From Cubamyces lactineus (taxonomy: Eukaryota; Basidiomycota; Agaricomycetes; Polyporales; Polyporaceae), in assembly GCA_022376465.1 (NCBI GenBank), contig JACDTU010000021.1, forward strand, positions 372,001 to 436,000: a stretch of 64,000 nucleotides of DNA, in the 5' to 3' direction. Made by a program: the position numbers and the translations under genes. Below, one piece after another: positions 36,962-49,042 of the stretch. The notes beneath the pieces were generated by a model, which did not search any database, was not told the origin of the DNA, and was given only the letters and a program-made list of their open reading frames with translations. How positions within the stretch are numbered: the stretch's first letter is position 1; each line of letters opens with the position of its first letter.

Positions 36962-38637
36962 ATGTCATCCCCCGTGCCTGGCCCCGCCGCTGAACCACCC
37001 GTTCCCAGAACCTTCAAAGCCGAAGGCCCGTACGAGTCTCAAAGCTCACGATACACTGTCCCGCCGTTTAAGGGCACGGAGCTGAGAGACCCGGAGCAGG
37101 CCTTGGCCTTCGCCCAGCGCGTTCTGAGCGGGAATGCCGTTGACACTCCGGAGACGCAAACAACCGACCTCCTTCTTGGCTATGAGATCACAGCACGGCA
37201 GCCACCGCTCACCATTGATGAAGCCAGATTGCTGTGGAATATGCTCCGGCGGATGTCCCATTTGGAACACCTCGTGCTGGAGGACCCCGATGGCCTTCTC
37301 ATGCTGATACCAACCCCCGAGCTTGAAGCAAGCCCGCTCGTCCTGCCGAGGCTCAAGCTCCTCAGATATTGCATGATGTTTTCGATCGACTTTTGCCACA
37401 CTTTTCTGTCCGTCCTACAGCAGGCCCCCTTGGAATCAATCACCCTTCGCTACCCCAAGGAATACGACCAGGAGTCCGATGATGAGAGCTCTGACCCATT
37501 CGCGTTGCTGGCTAGGGGGTGGCTTGCCGAGAAGCTGCTGCATCTGGACGTCGAGAATCTGAGGTACGAGTACTTTGATTACTCTGCTGCCATGCCCTTG
37601 CCCCATCTTGCAACGCTCTCCCTGGCGTTCGTGCTGGACGACGTGAGCCCGCGCATGCCGATACTCGGCTATCTCCTCGCGATTGTCCCCAGCCTGTACG
37701 ACTTGGTCATCCTCACGTCGGCGGCTCCAGACCCCTTGTCCCCAGATCAGCAGCCTCCTATTCAAGCCATCTGGCAGGCAAACGCGGAGGCGCAGACGCA
37801 GACGATGACTCGCTGGTCCCTCGATCGCGTCCAAGCGGGCCTACTCGATCTCTGCCTGCTTGGCTTGCAGTATCCTGTACGCGAGGTCGACGTCATTCAA
37901 ATGGATTTCTTCTCTATCCAGAGCGCGGGCGTGTACGTGCCGGATCCCTTCCCAGCAACGGTGCCGACCGTTCTAGGACTCGAGTTCAAGGAGACGTCTA
38001 CGTGCCCTTTAGGGGCGTTCTCTACCGTCCTAGGCCGCCTACGCAGTTTCTGGAGTGCACGCCCCCATACCGCTCCTCCCAAGGTCCTCAATATGCGCTT
38101 ATCGATCAGGCATCTGCAGGAGCTTCAGGCACTGCTTGTGAGTCCATCCGATAGCTGCTCGTCCAGAGCCTGCGAGCCCGTACTAACGTCTTCATCTACC
38201 AGTCCGACGCGTTCGCGCTTGTGCTCGATAGCCCCCGTATTGAAGCCTTCGACCTTGACATCCGATTCCACTGCAAACGCAACCACCCCGACCCTGCGCG
38301 CCCGCAACGCCGGTATTCGCACCAGATGGTCGAAGAAGGAGACTCTTCAGACACTTCCGAGGAGGACCCGGAAAACCCGTCCCCGCGCCGCGCTCGTCGC
38401 ACCGCCAGCCCGTGCGTTGAAGCCCATCACTTCTTCAAACAGATGCCGGCGATCTTGGCGGGGTATTGGGATGCTCGCTTCGAGGAGGCGACGACGGGCG
38501 CCCTGAACGTCACCGTCAACATCTCGAGCTACTGCTCGCCTAAGCCGGTATGCATGATGTCGACTAAGAATAAAAAGCAGAGCCCTGTCAGCATTTGGAT
38601 AGCTGCACAACGATCTGAGGCGTATGAACCCGCGTAG
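36962..38637 (+). CDS. F-box/LRR-like hypothetical protein
   Basis: Two exons, 36962-38137 and 38203-38637, in frame; 536 residues. The middle is a series of Leu-rich strands in LRR-like spacing (MSHLEHLVLEDPDGLL, PRLKLLRYCMMF, PLESITLRYP, KLLHLDVENLRYEY, LPHLATLSLAFVLDD, SLYDLVILTSAAPD). This resembles the large Agaricomycete family of F-box/LRR-like proteins, but I see no canonical N-terminal F-box. An acidic Ser-rich insert (EEGDSSDTSEEDPENP) lies near residue 440. No signal peptide or TM. Function unknown; if it belongs to that family it could be an SCF substrate adaptor. It borders the core mating locus on the left. Confidence 0.75.
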
Positions 38638-39406
38638 ATTTGACCCCAGTACAGCAGTAGTAGTCAACATATGTATTTTCCCTATATGAATTCGAATAGA
38701 TCTCTATTCGCTATGGGCTGACCTCATCAAAGACGCGTGCCAACGCTTTATACCCGTGCTACCCATGACGAAGTGTCGTACTGTGCTTTCCCGACAACTC
38801 ACTGTCGTCATTGCCGCGAGTCTTGTTTCGCACGTGACCGCGTTACTACTCAGGCTGGGCTAGTACTGGGTCGCGCGATTTTCTTCTCGCGGGAGTGGGT
38901 TGTATTGCCGTCGACCGCACATTACACGCATTACAGCCAACACATCCATGTGCGTTTGATTGAACGTAATGTATGCTGCAATTCAAGGCTCCCGTCTGCG
39001 TACATGAAGTTGTATGGGTCGTAACTTCATTGGCTCGACATACGGTACACTATCTATCGGATGTGAACGTAGGAGGGCTTGCGTTGCATGCATGTCCGGC
39101 CTAGAAGGCGTCATTTATGACTATGTATTTCTCAACAACATTCTGGACACGCAGATCATCCTTCGCAGCGGTTCAAGACGCAAATAAGTACCGAGGTTAA
39201 CAAGCGCGCATTGGCGCTTAATGGGTGCCCATTGTCCCTCCGGCTTCGCTGGGCGCGCGACTCACGAGTGTTCCTTTGTACGACGAAAGGCCATTGTCCG
39301 CTCGTTCCAGCATGCCATCGCCGCGCCATTCAACGACAAGCTTCAAAGACATGTCTATCTCTCAGCGTCCGCCCCCTGCTCCCCCGCTCCCTCCCCTTCT
39401 CCGACA
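38638..39406. other. Left border of core mating locus and R3 upstream region
   Basis: No gene seen. Contains two ATTGTCC motifs (39231-39237, 39293-39299) and a CT-rich leader (39365-39400) just before the R3 start. Confidence 0.5.
39231..39299. promoter_or_regulatory. Paired ATTGTCC motifs upstream of R3
   Basis: ATTGTCC at 39231-39237 and 39293-39299, 170 and 108 bp upstream of the R3 ATG. The ATTGT/ACAAT core is the type of site bound by HMG-box proteins, and pheromone-response genes of basidiomycetes are controlled by HMG-box factors such as Prf1. Function here is inferred from position and recurrence only. Confidence 0.4.
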
Positions 39407-40907
39407 ATGCACGCCGAACTTCCCTACGTAGCCTTCCTTGCCGCCCTTCTCGTCCTCATCCCTCTGCCATGGCACTGGCGAGCGCGAAACATCGCGACGC
39501 TGTCTATGATTGCCTGGCTCTTTGTTATTAACGTCATCTACGGCGTCGACGCGATCATATGGTACCACAATGTTGCCAAGGTCGCGCTCGTGTGGTGCGA
39601 CATTAGTGAGTATGAGGCCAGTCCTAGCTTCGGACCATCGCGCTGACAAGACAATACCATAGCTACAAGAATTATTGTCGGTGCTGGGATGGCGCTCCCT
39701 GCTGCATGCATGTGCATCAGCATTCACCTCGCGCAGGTCGCGTCCGTTAGTCGCGTCCAAAGCACGAAGGCGGACAAGCGTCGCAGGCAGATCATCGAGC
39801 TAGTTCTGTGCTTGGGCGTTCCTTGCATCTGGATGGCACTTCGTGAGTACGCTCCAACCCGGTCTGAACTGTCTCACTGAGATTGCGTAGACTACTGTGT
39901 TCAGGGCCACCGCTTCGACATCATTGAAGACTACGGATGCCGACCCAACACCTACGTATCCATCCCAGCCATCTTCCTCATCTGGGTTCCCCCACTCATT
40001 TTCGCGACGGTGACCTTCGTGTATGCAGGTAAGAATGTTGACAGCATTGCTCCTACTCTAGTTCTGACTGCTCTTCGACCAGGCATCGCTCTTATGCACT
40101 TCCTCCGTCATCGCATCACCTTTGCGAGACACTTGGAGAACTCCAACAGCGGGCTTACCACCTCGCGCTACCTGCGCCTCATGGCAATGGCCTTTGTCGA
40201 GATCGTCATCACCGCCGTCTCATCGTCTCTTACGCTCTGGTTCTCCACGCTCGGCCTGCGCCCCTGGACAAACTGGGCAGACGTCCACTGGGACTTCTCG
40301 CGCATCGACGTGTACGTCACGCAGTGGACGCCCCCGCTCGTGAACAACTATTACTACGCAATCTGGTACATCATCCCCGTATCGTCGCTCATCTTCTTCG
40401 CGTTCTTCGCGTTCGGCCAAGACGCGCTCAGAGAGTACTCGGCGTGCTTGAAGTGGGTGCGCGACCGCGTGCTCTGCTGTGGGCGCCGCAAGCCAGCTCG
40501 TAGCGACAAGTTTGCCGTTGGGCCCTTCATGTCGCTCCCGTCAACATCGTGAGTTTCGCGCGGTGCTCCGCTCTTTCCGCAATGAATTTCGCTCATCACT
40601 GCTTCCTAGGATTATCAGCTCCCCCACGGTCACCTCCCCGCTGCCATCGTACCAGAGTGCGATCAGCGGGAACGACGTGCGCATTATGGGCGAGAAAGAT
40701 TTCGAGACCAAGGACGGCTACGCGCAATCGAAGCCGAAAGATCGCCCGACCGTCATGCCCGTCCCTATCCATCACATCGCCGCCTTTTCCCCTGACGATC
40801 ACTCGTCCTACTATTCGTCGTCGGCCCCGTCCTCTCCTTCACATACTGACGCCTCGTACGGTCACTCCTTCCCGGAGGCGTCTCCACACCCTCACGACCT
40901 CGTATGA
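39407..40907 (+). CDS. STE3-type pheromone receptor R3
   Basis: B mating-type receptor, 426 residues, five exons: 39407-39605, 39663-39842, 39891-40028, 40083-40548, 40610-40907 (all phases agree). Landmarks: LIPLPWHWRARN (helix 1 end); VALVWCDI; KADKRRRQIIELVLCLG; YCVQGHRFDIIEDYGC; SIPAIFLIWVPPLIF (helix 4-5 region); FARHLENSNSGLTTSRYLRL; LRPWTNWADVHWDFS (extracellular loop 3); FFAFFAFGQDALREY (end of helix 7). The Ser/Pro-rich tail ends in HPHDLV. It is transcribed toward P1, 826 bp away. The closest relative in the window is R4 (shared NSGLTxSRY, GLRPWTNWADVH and FGQDA). In this family the receptor does not respond to pheromones of its own allele. Confidence 0.96.
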
Positions 40908-41732
40908 ACGCTCATCCACGCAAACGCATCAGAACGTCCGTGCTGTATTTCCAATTCTTTCGCTCCTCGTCCTGGTGATCTATACCCTTCGTTCCCCCGC
41001 ACTCTGCTGTATTGTAGTAGACCGTCTTTGTAGCGAATATAAGGTTGACGTCTTTGACGAACCCTCCAATCTTCAGTAATGCTATTGATATGAACAATGA
41101 TATTACGATGTTGCAATTGTTTCGCGCGCATATGTCTCGAATGTCAGACAGTATTCATTCAGAACGTATGCGTCCCGAAAGCTATCATCTCATGAGACCT
41201 GCTGATGAAAGGGAAGAGGCAGAGGGTGCTTCGGCCATGGGCAGGCCCGGCCGGGCCATCGGCGACGCAGCTCGGCCGGTGCGGAGGGGCAACCAAACAA
41301 CGTGTACAAACAAATGCTTACGGCCGGGTCCATTTGGTAAGCTGCTGTAATGGGGACTTGAAACCGGGGTACAACCAGTTGATAGGGACAATAAGCGAAC
41401 CGTTATCCGGGTAAGTATCGGTATAAGCAGGCGCGCGGAGTCCCTTTCGGCGACCCTCCGCGCGGGAGGGGGACAATTGCCGTCCCTGCCCCGTCTCAGC
41501 TGCTCGAGCTGAGTGCGCACAGCGGCCCCAGCTCCCCCAGCTCGCCCAAGTCCCTATTGTCCCTCAGACTACATATGCTCTCCAAAGGGCCTTTGTTCGT
41601 CACCTTCACCCCCAGCAATCTAATCTCCAACCCACCGCTATCGCTATCAGCTCGCCGCTGCCAAGCGCCCCGCGCTCGCCGTCGCATCCCACAACGCACA
41701 CACCTGCCTCCGAGCTCTACACACCGTTCGTC
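40908..41732. other. R3 3' region and P1 promoter
   Basis: No gene. Holds GGACAAT at 41386-41392 and 41471-41477 and ATTGTCC at 41556-41562, the last one 171 bp before the P1 start codon. Confidence 0.45.
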
Positions 41733-41922
41733 ATGGACGAATTCTCTTTTATCATCGCGCCTCCTGTTCCCGAGCCAGGAGCGGAGATCGCGGACCTTGT
41801 CCCTGTGGACGAGGATCACCGCTACCATTTCAGCGTGAGCTGCACGATTGCAGTACGTACGGTCCCCTGGTATCCCCCGCGCGCTGCAGGAAACTGACCG
41901 CGGTCGCGCATTTTACTAGTGA
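41733..41922 (+). CDS. Pheromone precursor P1 with intron before the stop codon (CTIA)
   Basis: Lipopeptide mating pheromone precursor of 40 residues. Exon 1 is 41733-41852, beginning MDEFSFIIAP and ending SVSCTIA. The next bases are gtacgt and the frame would run on, but an intron (41853-41919, donor GTACGT, branch-like CTGAC at 41894-41898, acceptor TAG) places TGA (41920-41922) directly after the CTIA codons. The product then has a proper C-terminal CAAX box. By family rule the Cys is farnesylated, TIA is removed, and the N-terminal part is cleaved near the acidic DEDH. MDEF at the start is shared with P4 and P6, supporting homology. If the intron is retained, 14 extra residues would mask the CAAX box. 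Confidence 0.82.
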
Positions 41923-43800
41923 CGAGCACGCCACCGTGCTCTGCAGTCGCGCACTGCGCGCGAGGCTCACAGCCCTCGCTGTACATTCGGCTGCTTCCCG
42001 ACTATAAGTTATCCGCTTACCGCGCACGCTCCTTCGTCAAGCCATGAACACGTCTTCCCTCCTGTCCTTTCTATCGCCTCGAATCGGTGTATCGCTAGCT
42101 TATGAGGAGGTAAGCTACCCCACGCCTCATTTGCTGAGTGCGCTAACGGGGCGCCTGTCCTGACAGATCCCAGAACACCCACCCGCTCCCTGGTCGACTA
42201 TTTATCTTTCGTTCTTTCCGCAGACAGCGCACCTTCACGCTCTGCGACTGTTTATAGTTCGCGGCCGTGGTATGAGTATCATTATTAGTATTTATAGACG
42301 TCTCCGAGCGCGCGTACCTCACAAGCATCTACCGTGCTCGGAGGAGTTGTACTTGTACCACGCAACCGCAGATGAATGTAATTCAGTGTATCCTTCAACT
42401 TGCTGGATGACTTGGACGTCGCCGTACATGAGCAAATTGCGCCCAGAGATGGGCGAGTACAGTGGACTTCGACACACCAGCTTGGATGGTATTGAGACAC
42501 TAGTGCGAGTACATTCCCGCAAACCCGACTCAGTCTGGCGTCCTAGGAGCCTGCGCCGCGCTGGCTGGCTAGAGTACACTGCTCCGAGTGAGCAGAACAG
42601 CGGGGGCGGGAGAGGACCTCCCCAGTCATGGGCAAGAGTTGCGGTGACGTCATGCGGGGAGAGCGTCGATCGTGATCGAAGCCGCTCATGGTTCAAAGCG
42701 TTCCTTAAATCCTTTTGTCCGCTCATTCCGTCCTCCCAACCAAGAGCTTGTTGGACGCGTCGCGCTGTGACAAAGGAAGACATTGTGCCATCACTGCCAT
42801 GGCTTGTGGCTAATCAACACCGTCGCTAGGCTGCCTCACCAATGACACGCGTACCACGACTATATCTACATAGCCTGCGCTGTGGTGCCCCTTCGTCCTC
42901 TCCTCCCTCCATCAACTCCTGGTGGCGCATACGAACGGCTCTCTTGGCTCAGGTCTAAGTATGAGGTGGTCAAATCTGGCTGGTTCTTCTGCTCCGCCTC
43001 TCTGTGCTGGCGGCTTCTACCTCTGCTAGGCTCGGAGCTTGTGATAGCTGGCTGAACCTGAATAATACCCCGCCCACGCTACTTGTGTTTCGATACATCA
43101 ATTTGAGATTTTTGGCCGCTATTGTCCTCGCACCATTCTGCATGAGCTCCATTCTAGCCACATTGTGGCTATGGCACTGGGAACGAAGGTAGGCCCTCAG
43201 AAGGTGAGTGCAAGGACTGCCCGAGAAGCGTGAATCACTATCATGTCCGTGCTGCACATGATACGAATCGGAGTGAACGAGAGGGCACAGCGCCTACAGC
43301 ACACTTCGTTGCTACGGTGGGTCACGTATGCACTATGTCTTCGCATCCCACCACGGGCGCACTCTACTGGGACACACGATCGGATAAGCCAAGAGCGTGA
43401 TCATTCATCGAGACAAGATACATCGAGGTTCGGACATAGACGCTATGTTACAACAATCACTGGTACGTCAAAAGGAAGAGAAGAGGACTGAAGCGAAGGA
43501 GCGTGGGGGTGGGGCAAATAATCAGGAGGCGGAGGCCAGTGCCCAGCACCGCGACAAGACTACAGTAAGCTGGCCTATGAGTGGGCAATGAGGTGCGTCG
43601 TGCACGGACCGACTCACCAGACTGTAATAATATAGGCAATAAGGATACGAACCGAGGAGGGTGGTATCGCGCGAACGAAGAAGACTGCTGCAGGCCCACG
43701 TTTCAGTCGTACACAGAGGTAGGGATGGAGGACTTAAAGGTACGTACGCTTAGCAGCGTTGTGGTGAGAGTTGAGACGCACACTGCGACCGCTGCCATCA
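41923..43800. other. Intergenic between P1 and P2
   Basis: No defended gene. A spliced frame can be drawn from ATG 42042 across a GTAAGC intron, but it has no motif. ATTGTCC occurs at 43121-43127. A short hydrophobic peptide at 43140-43190 (SSILATLWLWHWER) faintly recalls receptor helix 1 but is isolated. Confidence 0.4.
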
Positions 43801-43950
43801 TCATGCGATGACGCAGAAGAAATGGCCGGTCGCGGTGTTGTTATGCTCATACTCCAGAGGGATGTCGTGGGTTGGTTGCGCCTCGGCGCGAGGCTCTGAG
43901 ACGAAGACTACTCCGTCGAAGACGTCGTCTGGAATATCGAAGGTGTCCAT
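43801..43950 (-). CDS. Pheromone precursor P2 (CVIA)
   Basis: 49-residue precursor, single exon, ATG at 43948-43950 and TGA at 43801-43803. It begins MDTFDIPDDV and ends HFFCVIA, a canonical farnesylation CAAX box with an aromatic pair before the Cys, as in many B-locus pheromones. A likely N-terminal processing site is the EH in LEYEH, giving a mature peptide of about 10 residues ending GHFFC. A GGACAAT motif lies at 44167-44173, 217 bp upstream. It is too short and on the wrong strand to show in long-ORF scans. Confidence 0.88.
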   Translation of the reverse strand: MDTFDIPDDVFDGVVFVSEPRAEAQPTHDIPLEYEHNNTATGHFFCVIA

Positions 43951-44844
43951 AGCAGCAAGAGCGTATGCAGCGAGCAGAGTGGTCGATCGACGTCAAGGAT
44001 CAAGGTAGTATGGAGAATTGTGAGCGTGAGCGGACTCGTATAGGGAGATGCACTAAGTGCTACGAGGTGTACAGCAGGTGAGTTGCGAAGCGTTTGTTCG
44101 CGTGCTGGGTTTATGAGACAGATGGGCGGAGGCGGATGAACAAAAGGTGAGCAGCGTAAGGAGAGGGGACAATTGCTGCCTGAATTTCGGCCGATTCCCT
44201 AAGCGTCGCTAAATGCGAGCGTGTACAGGCGTCGGCCGTAACTGACAGCGCTCAAGTACTTGGAGGGTCCCTCAATATTTCAGGGCACCAATGTAGAGCC
44301 TCAGATAGCAAAGGGGGTGGGACACCGTCTCAGACTCTCGGGCTCCAGCGACGCGATTGTTGCACCAAGATAGCAGGTAGTGATCATACCGTAAGCTTTG
44401 AATTATCGGTGAGCAGAATTTGTACTTATTTGGCCACCAGACAGGATAACTCGACAGGGTAAACCGTATTGATCACGTATTGACTCAGGTGATATCAGCA
44501 CGAGCTCCGCTTGAGTGGCCGAAAGGCGTCTGCTACACGAGTGGCCAGTCAAGCTTCAGCGGAGTTTCAGCTCCTCAAGTGAACCCGGCCTAGACACGGG
44601 GCGATCCATGCCCGGAATATCTTGCGCTCCATAGTCTCTGATTGTTCCACCACCTCGCAAAGTGGGTTCTTGCCTGGAACAATGCGGGAGTCCGTGTACA
44701 AAGCCTCTATAAAGTCTCTCCCGCCCCCTCACGCTCGCGCTCACTCAACGTGCATCCATCGCATTCGATATTGCTCTTCGCTCACTATCGCGCATCAGCA
44801 CACTAGCCGCTCTTTCGACGCATCGCTCGTCGCTCTCTAACATC
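43951..44844. other. Shared upstream region of divergent P2 and P3
   Basis: 894 bp between two divergently transcribed pheromone genes. It holds GGACAAT at 44167-44173, GGAACAATG near 44677, and a TATA box at 44708. No gene. Confidence 0.5.
44708..44714 (+). promoter_or_regulatory. TATA box of P3
   Basis: TATAAAG 131 bp before the P3 ATG, followed by a pyrimidine-rich leader (CTCTCCCGCCCCC onward). Position and context fit a core promoter. Confidence 0.6.
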
Positions 44845-45024
44845 ATGCAAGACGAATTCGTTCAACTCTCTACCTCATCTCTTGTCATCCCATCCTCATC
44901 CCCTGAGGCGGACGCACCATTCGACTCTCCACCGGCGCACACAGACGATACCGACTTTCCCATCGACCTCGAACACTCACAGGAGTCGTACTCGTCGCCT
45001 CGGTTCTTCTGCGTGATCGCATGA
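44845..45024 (+). CDS. Pheromone precursor P3 (CVIA)
   Basis: 59-residue precursor, single exon, ATG 44845, TGA 45022-45024. It starts MQDEFVQLS, has an acidic/Ser/Pro-rich pro-region, and ends SSPRFFCVIA. The dipeptide EH in DLEH is the likely processing site, giving a mature peptide of about 12 residues (SQESYSSPRFFC). It shares FFCVIA with P2 but the rest of the mature peptide differs, so receptor specificity probably differs. It is the longest precursor of the set. Confidence 0.92.
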   Translation: MQDEFVQLSTSSLVIPSSSPEADAPFDSPPAHTDDTDFPIDLEHSQESYSSPRFFCVIA

Positions 45025-46104
45025 TCCACGTTCCGGCTCGCTGCCCTTGCCCCGCGTCTGGCTTTGTTTTGCTCTGCTTTGCGATCTTGGTGAGTGTAGT
45101 ACTTGCGCCTCACGGCTGGCCCCTCTCCTGACCACCGCATCACCCAGTATTTATCAATATATATTCGACTGCGTACCCGCGGACTCTCCGGGTGCTGAAG
45201 AGCGTGTACCAGTAGATGCGGGGTCGAGGGCACGTTGTCTACTAGGCGTGTATCCAGTAGGGGTCATGCTCGGAGGCTCTGACTCATGTACTTTTATGGG
45301 AAGTTAAATTCAGCGTTGTACAATTTCATACGGCGGTTTCTTGTAGCTGTGCCCTTCCAATCAACTTTTCGTTTTACTGAGGATCCGCTAGTCCCATAAG
45401 AAGCTCTGTGTGCAAGCGTACTGTCACATCCTTTGCCCACCACTCTTACCAGACCTCAGCCGCATCTCGGGCTATTATCCTAATGACGGCCTTCAGTTGT
45501 CAGGTCTACAAAGCACACAGTCAACAATGCTACGAGCTAGTCTACACAGTCAACTACTGCTATGAGAATGGGAGGAGGGGGTGCCGCACCAACTTAGGGC
45601 GTGGGCTTCGGGTTTCGCTAGGAAGTTGTCGCCGAGTCGGGCGACTGTTAGAGTCGCAATGAGGAATGTTCATGAATAGGAAAAGACTGTACACGAGCGA
45701 ATGGCCCTTCATGATTCGTATAACACTTGGAAATAACAGATTCTTCAACGGGCTTCGACAGGCCAGCGGCCAAGGTATAAACTCCGGGGAGTTGTTACTA
45801 GTAGTAGGTATCGCAGTGTCTGACACGGCTCATGTATCGGGGAGAGTGAAATCATCTATGGGTTGGGGCTGAGGCAATGGGCGTGGTTGCCCTGCGCGTT
45901 TGGCCGACGCTGGTTACAGCCACTACCACGCGGCGTCAAGACTAACAATACATTCGAATCGAGGATATACGATACAGGGAAATGTGGTATCAGAGGTCGA
46001 GATCATATGCGGTAGCGATATGGGCGCCGCAAGTCAAGCAGGGGTGACGAAGGAGAGGGCGGCGATAACGTGGAGGTGCAAAGCATTGTGAAATACATCA
46101 AAGC
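45025..46104. other. Intergenic between P3 and R4
   Basis: 3' flanks of two convergent genes. No gene, repeat or RNA recognised. Confidence 0.45.
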
Positions 46105-47652
46105 TTATACGATGTGGTCGGTGTGCGCATATGACGAAATGATGGACAAATTCCAGTCTTCTGCGACTAGCGCAGGAGGTGGTACAGAGACAGTCGAGAT
46201 CGCAGGTGTCAAAAGTTCTACTGCAGGGTATGGCGGGGTCGGGTCCTCTTGAAGGCTGCGGACAGTCGGAAGGGAGACCATCTTCTCCTTATCGCCGTGG
46301 CTTTGAGCGTACGTATACGCAGACGACACAGAACATTCTTCCAGGATAGAATCAGAGAAAGAGAAGTTGGAACTGTTCAAGGTCGTAGGCGTGAACGGCT
46401 CCTTCGGTTGTATGTTGAGGTCGTCATTGACCGGGCTCGCGAAGAAACTTGGTGGCGCACAGCTACAAAACAGGTGAGAACTATGGTCACATCGACAAGT
46501 ATTACAACACGGCCCACCTCGTCGGGGATAAGGGAAGTCTGTCCTGAAGCTTGCTTCCGTTGGTAGGACGCATCCGGAAGACGTACCGCTTGATCCACGT
46601 GACACAAGCCCCGTACTCACTGACAGCGTCCTGGCCGAACGAGAAGAACGCAAAGAACATGTAGGCCGTCACGGGAATCGTCCACCAGAGAAAGTACGTC
46701 CATCGTAGCAAATTGCGCGGAATTAAGACGGTGGGATATTGACCAACAGCGAGCCAGTTGGAGTGCACGTCGGCCCAGTTTGTCCAAGGGCGGAGTCCAT
46801 TCCGGTAGTTGAAGGAGAGTGTGAGCACAAAGATCAGGAGATTCCAAATCATGAGCGCGAGCGACATCGCCATGAGCCGGAAATACCGGGAGGGTGTCAA
46901 ACCGGAGTTGGAAGCGGCAAGATGGCGGGCAAATGTTGCACGGCGCCTGAAGAAATGAAGAAACGCGAGACCTGTGGCTTTATGAGCTCGCAGAATCGGC
47001 CAGTTACATGCATAATAACTCACCTCCGAAGATGAATGTGCCGACACAAAGCAGAATCGGGACGAACCATAGGAGGAAGAACTCGGGGATCGAAACGTAT
47101 GTGTCTGGTTGGCATCCGAACCCTTCCACTATGTCAAAGCGATGACCTTGCACTACGTAGTCTAAGTGGCGGTCTGTCAGTGAAGGTCAGGTACATAAGC
47201 ATAATCACGTCTTACGGAGTGCCATTTGGATCGCCGGTGCGCCAAGACATATAGCCAGGTCTATCAAAGACTTCTTCCGCTTGTCGCCGAATGTCGTCTT
47301 GACATTCCTCACAGCGGCGATTCCCTCCAAGCGCATTGCTAGGCAGAAACAGGCCGCGGGAATAGCCATGTTCGCCCCAACCACCAATTTAGAAACTGGG
47401 GAAAAGATGTTAGTATTGGACTCGTAGCGAAGAGGGAGGCAACGACGTACTGATATCGCACCAGACGGGCATTGTAACAATGACATTGTCATACCATATG
47501 ATGACATTCACGCCGTGTGCCACGTTCAACACAAATAGCCAAATAATGAGAGAGAGAGTAGGGATGTTTTTAGCTCTCCAGTGCCATGGAACAGGTAGTA
47601 GAACGAGGAAAGCGGCGAAGAAAGACGCAAAGGCACGGGGAGCGGACGACAT
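46105..47652 (-). CDS. STE3-type pheromone receptor R4
   Basis: B mating-type receptor of about 430 residues. ATG 47650-47652 (MSSAPRAFASFFAAFL), stop 46105-46107. Landmarks: LLPVPWHWRAKNIPTLSL; NVIIWYDN and MPVWCDI; GDKRKKSLIDLAICLG; YVVQGHRFDIVEGFGC; SIPEFFLLWFVPILLCVG; FARHLAASNSGLTPSRYFRL; GLRPWTNWADVHSNW; FFAFFSFGQDAVSEY. The Ser/Thr-rich tail ends HTDHIV. It is a clear paralogue of R3, in the opposite orientation, with P1-P3 between them. A GGACAAT motif lies at 47783-47789, 131 bp upstream. The frame and splice sites look intact. Confidence 0.95.
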
Positions 47653-49042
47653 GCTGGAGAGGCAGCAGGGGGGAGAGGAGTAGCGACTGAGAGGAGATAT
47701 TACCTGCCAGTAGTAGTAGCACATAGCTTTGTGGGGCGACTGTGTGTCCAAACGGACGAACAAAAGCGATTTGGTCCTGGCAGGACAATGAATTCGATTC
47801 GACAATTGCTTGTCCTTCCTGAGCCCACGGCGCCTCGCGGCCTCAATCGTTCAAACTTGAGCGCACCGCGATTTGGTAGCGTCATCGCAACTTCACATCG
47901 AGCAAGCAAGATGATTCCACCAGAACGCTCGACGACGACAAGTATGTGTTATGCTGGGGACATGGGGGGTATATGGCACGCCTTGGGCGCTTGTTCATGA
48001 TAGGCATACGCCGCCGCCTAGGCGTCAGCGCAAGCAGAGGCAAATATTGGCACCCCGGGCCCTTCCCCACACCCACTGCGTACACTGTACATGGCGGGCG
48101 CACATGTCCTGAAGACGTATTTGGGATATAGTCGAACCGGAAGTTCACCTATGTACCGGCTATGATCCAAATATTTACTTGAATACTGTGAAGCCTTCGT
48201 ACCCACTTCGCATTACTATGATACCGCCCCGTAAGCAGACTTGCGGTGGGCGAATCTGATGTTGATACGATGCACAGCGAGGCCTCCTTAGAAATTCTTG
48301 CTGCAAATTGAATATCTATGACGCGCACACAGAAGCCGTCAGACTTGATCGGAATTCAACATTCCGCCACTTTGTTTGGTCGCCCCACGCTGACCAAACA
48401 CAGGTGCCCAAAACGCAGCCAAACTCATCATAATCCCATCGAGTGCTGCTAAGACAAGTGGTGGAGCACTTTGATATCAGGGACTACACATTAAATGAGA
48501 TGGGTTGTGTAATGTGTACTTTTGAATGGACGTGAGTGCTGAAGTTAGTCACGCATACATGCATGCAATTCATGCTGCAAATAGACTCACGCACACTACG
48601 CCTTGTGACAAGTACCGCTCGAGAACCGCACACTCGCCTACAAATCTCTATCGTTGATACGCACCATAGCAATAAAATAATCCAGCGCAGACTCGTGAGG
48701 CAATACATGACATTCAGTTTCTAGACGATCTGATAGCACACACAATAGCGAGGTATATCAGAGACGGCAGTGAACGAAGGGTGTGCTCCATGTGAGGATC
48801 AGCTAGGATAGATACAAATAATAATACTACGTTCCACCTGCGAACAGATGAGATCCAAGGTATAAAACGGTAGGGTAGCAATGATAGTAGCTCACCAACT
48901 AGCAGCAATACACCGGGCCCTCATCGAGATCGCGCCTGAGGACTTGTACAAAACGAAGCGAACGAATGCTGCAGAAATCTCGAGGGGGCGTAAAGACTCT
49001 GCACCAGAAAAGCCAACATGAGGGGCGAACCAAGGTTGGTCT
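47653..49042. other. R4 upstream region to P4 3' side
   Basis: No gene seen. Contains GGACAAT at 47783-47789. Small frames here lack CAAX ends or receptor motifs. Confidence 0.45.

Noticed and set aside
42042..42829. Spliceable frame from ATG 42042 between P1 and P2
   Set aside because: Clean splice sites but no motif, odd composition and no typical pheromone or receptor feature; likely chance.
43004..43192. Hydrophobic peptide ending SSILATLWLWHWER as a receptor helix-1 relic
   Set aside because: Similarity to PLPWHWRA of receptors is only a few residues, with no downstream receptor fragments.
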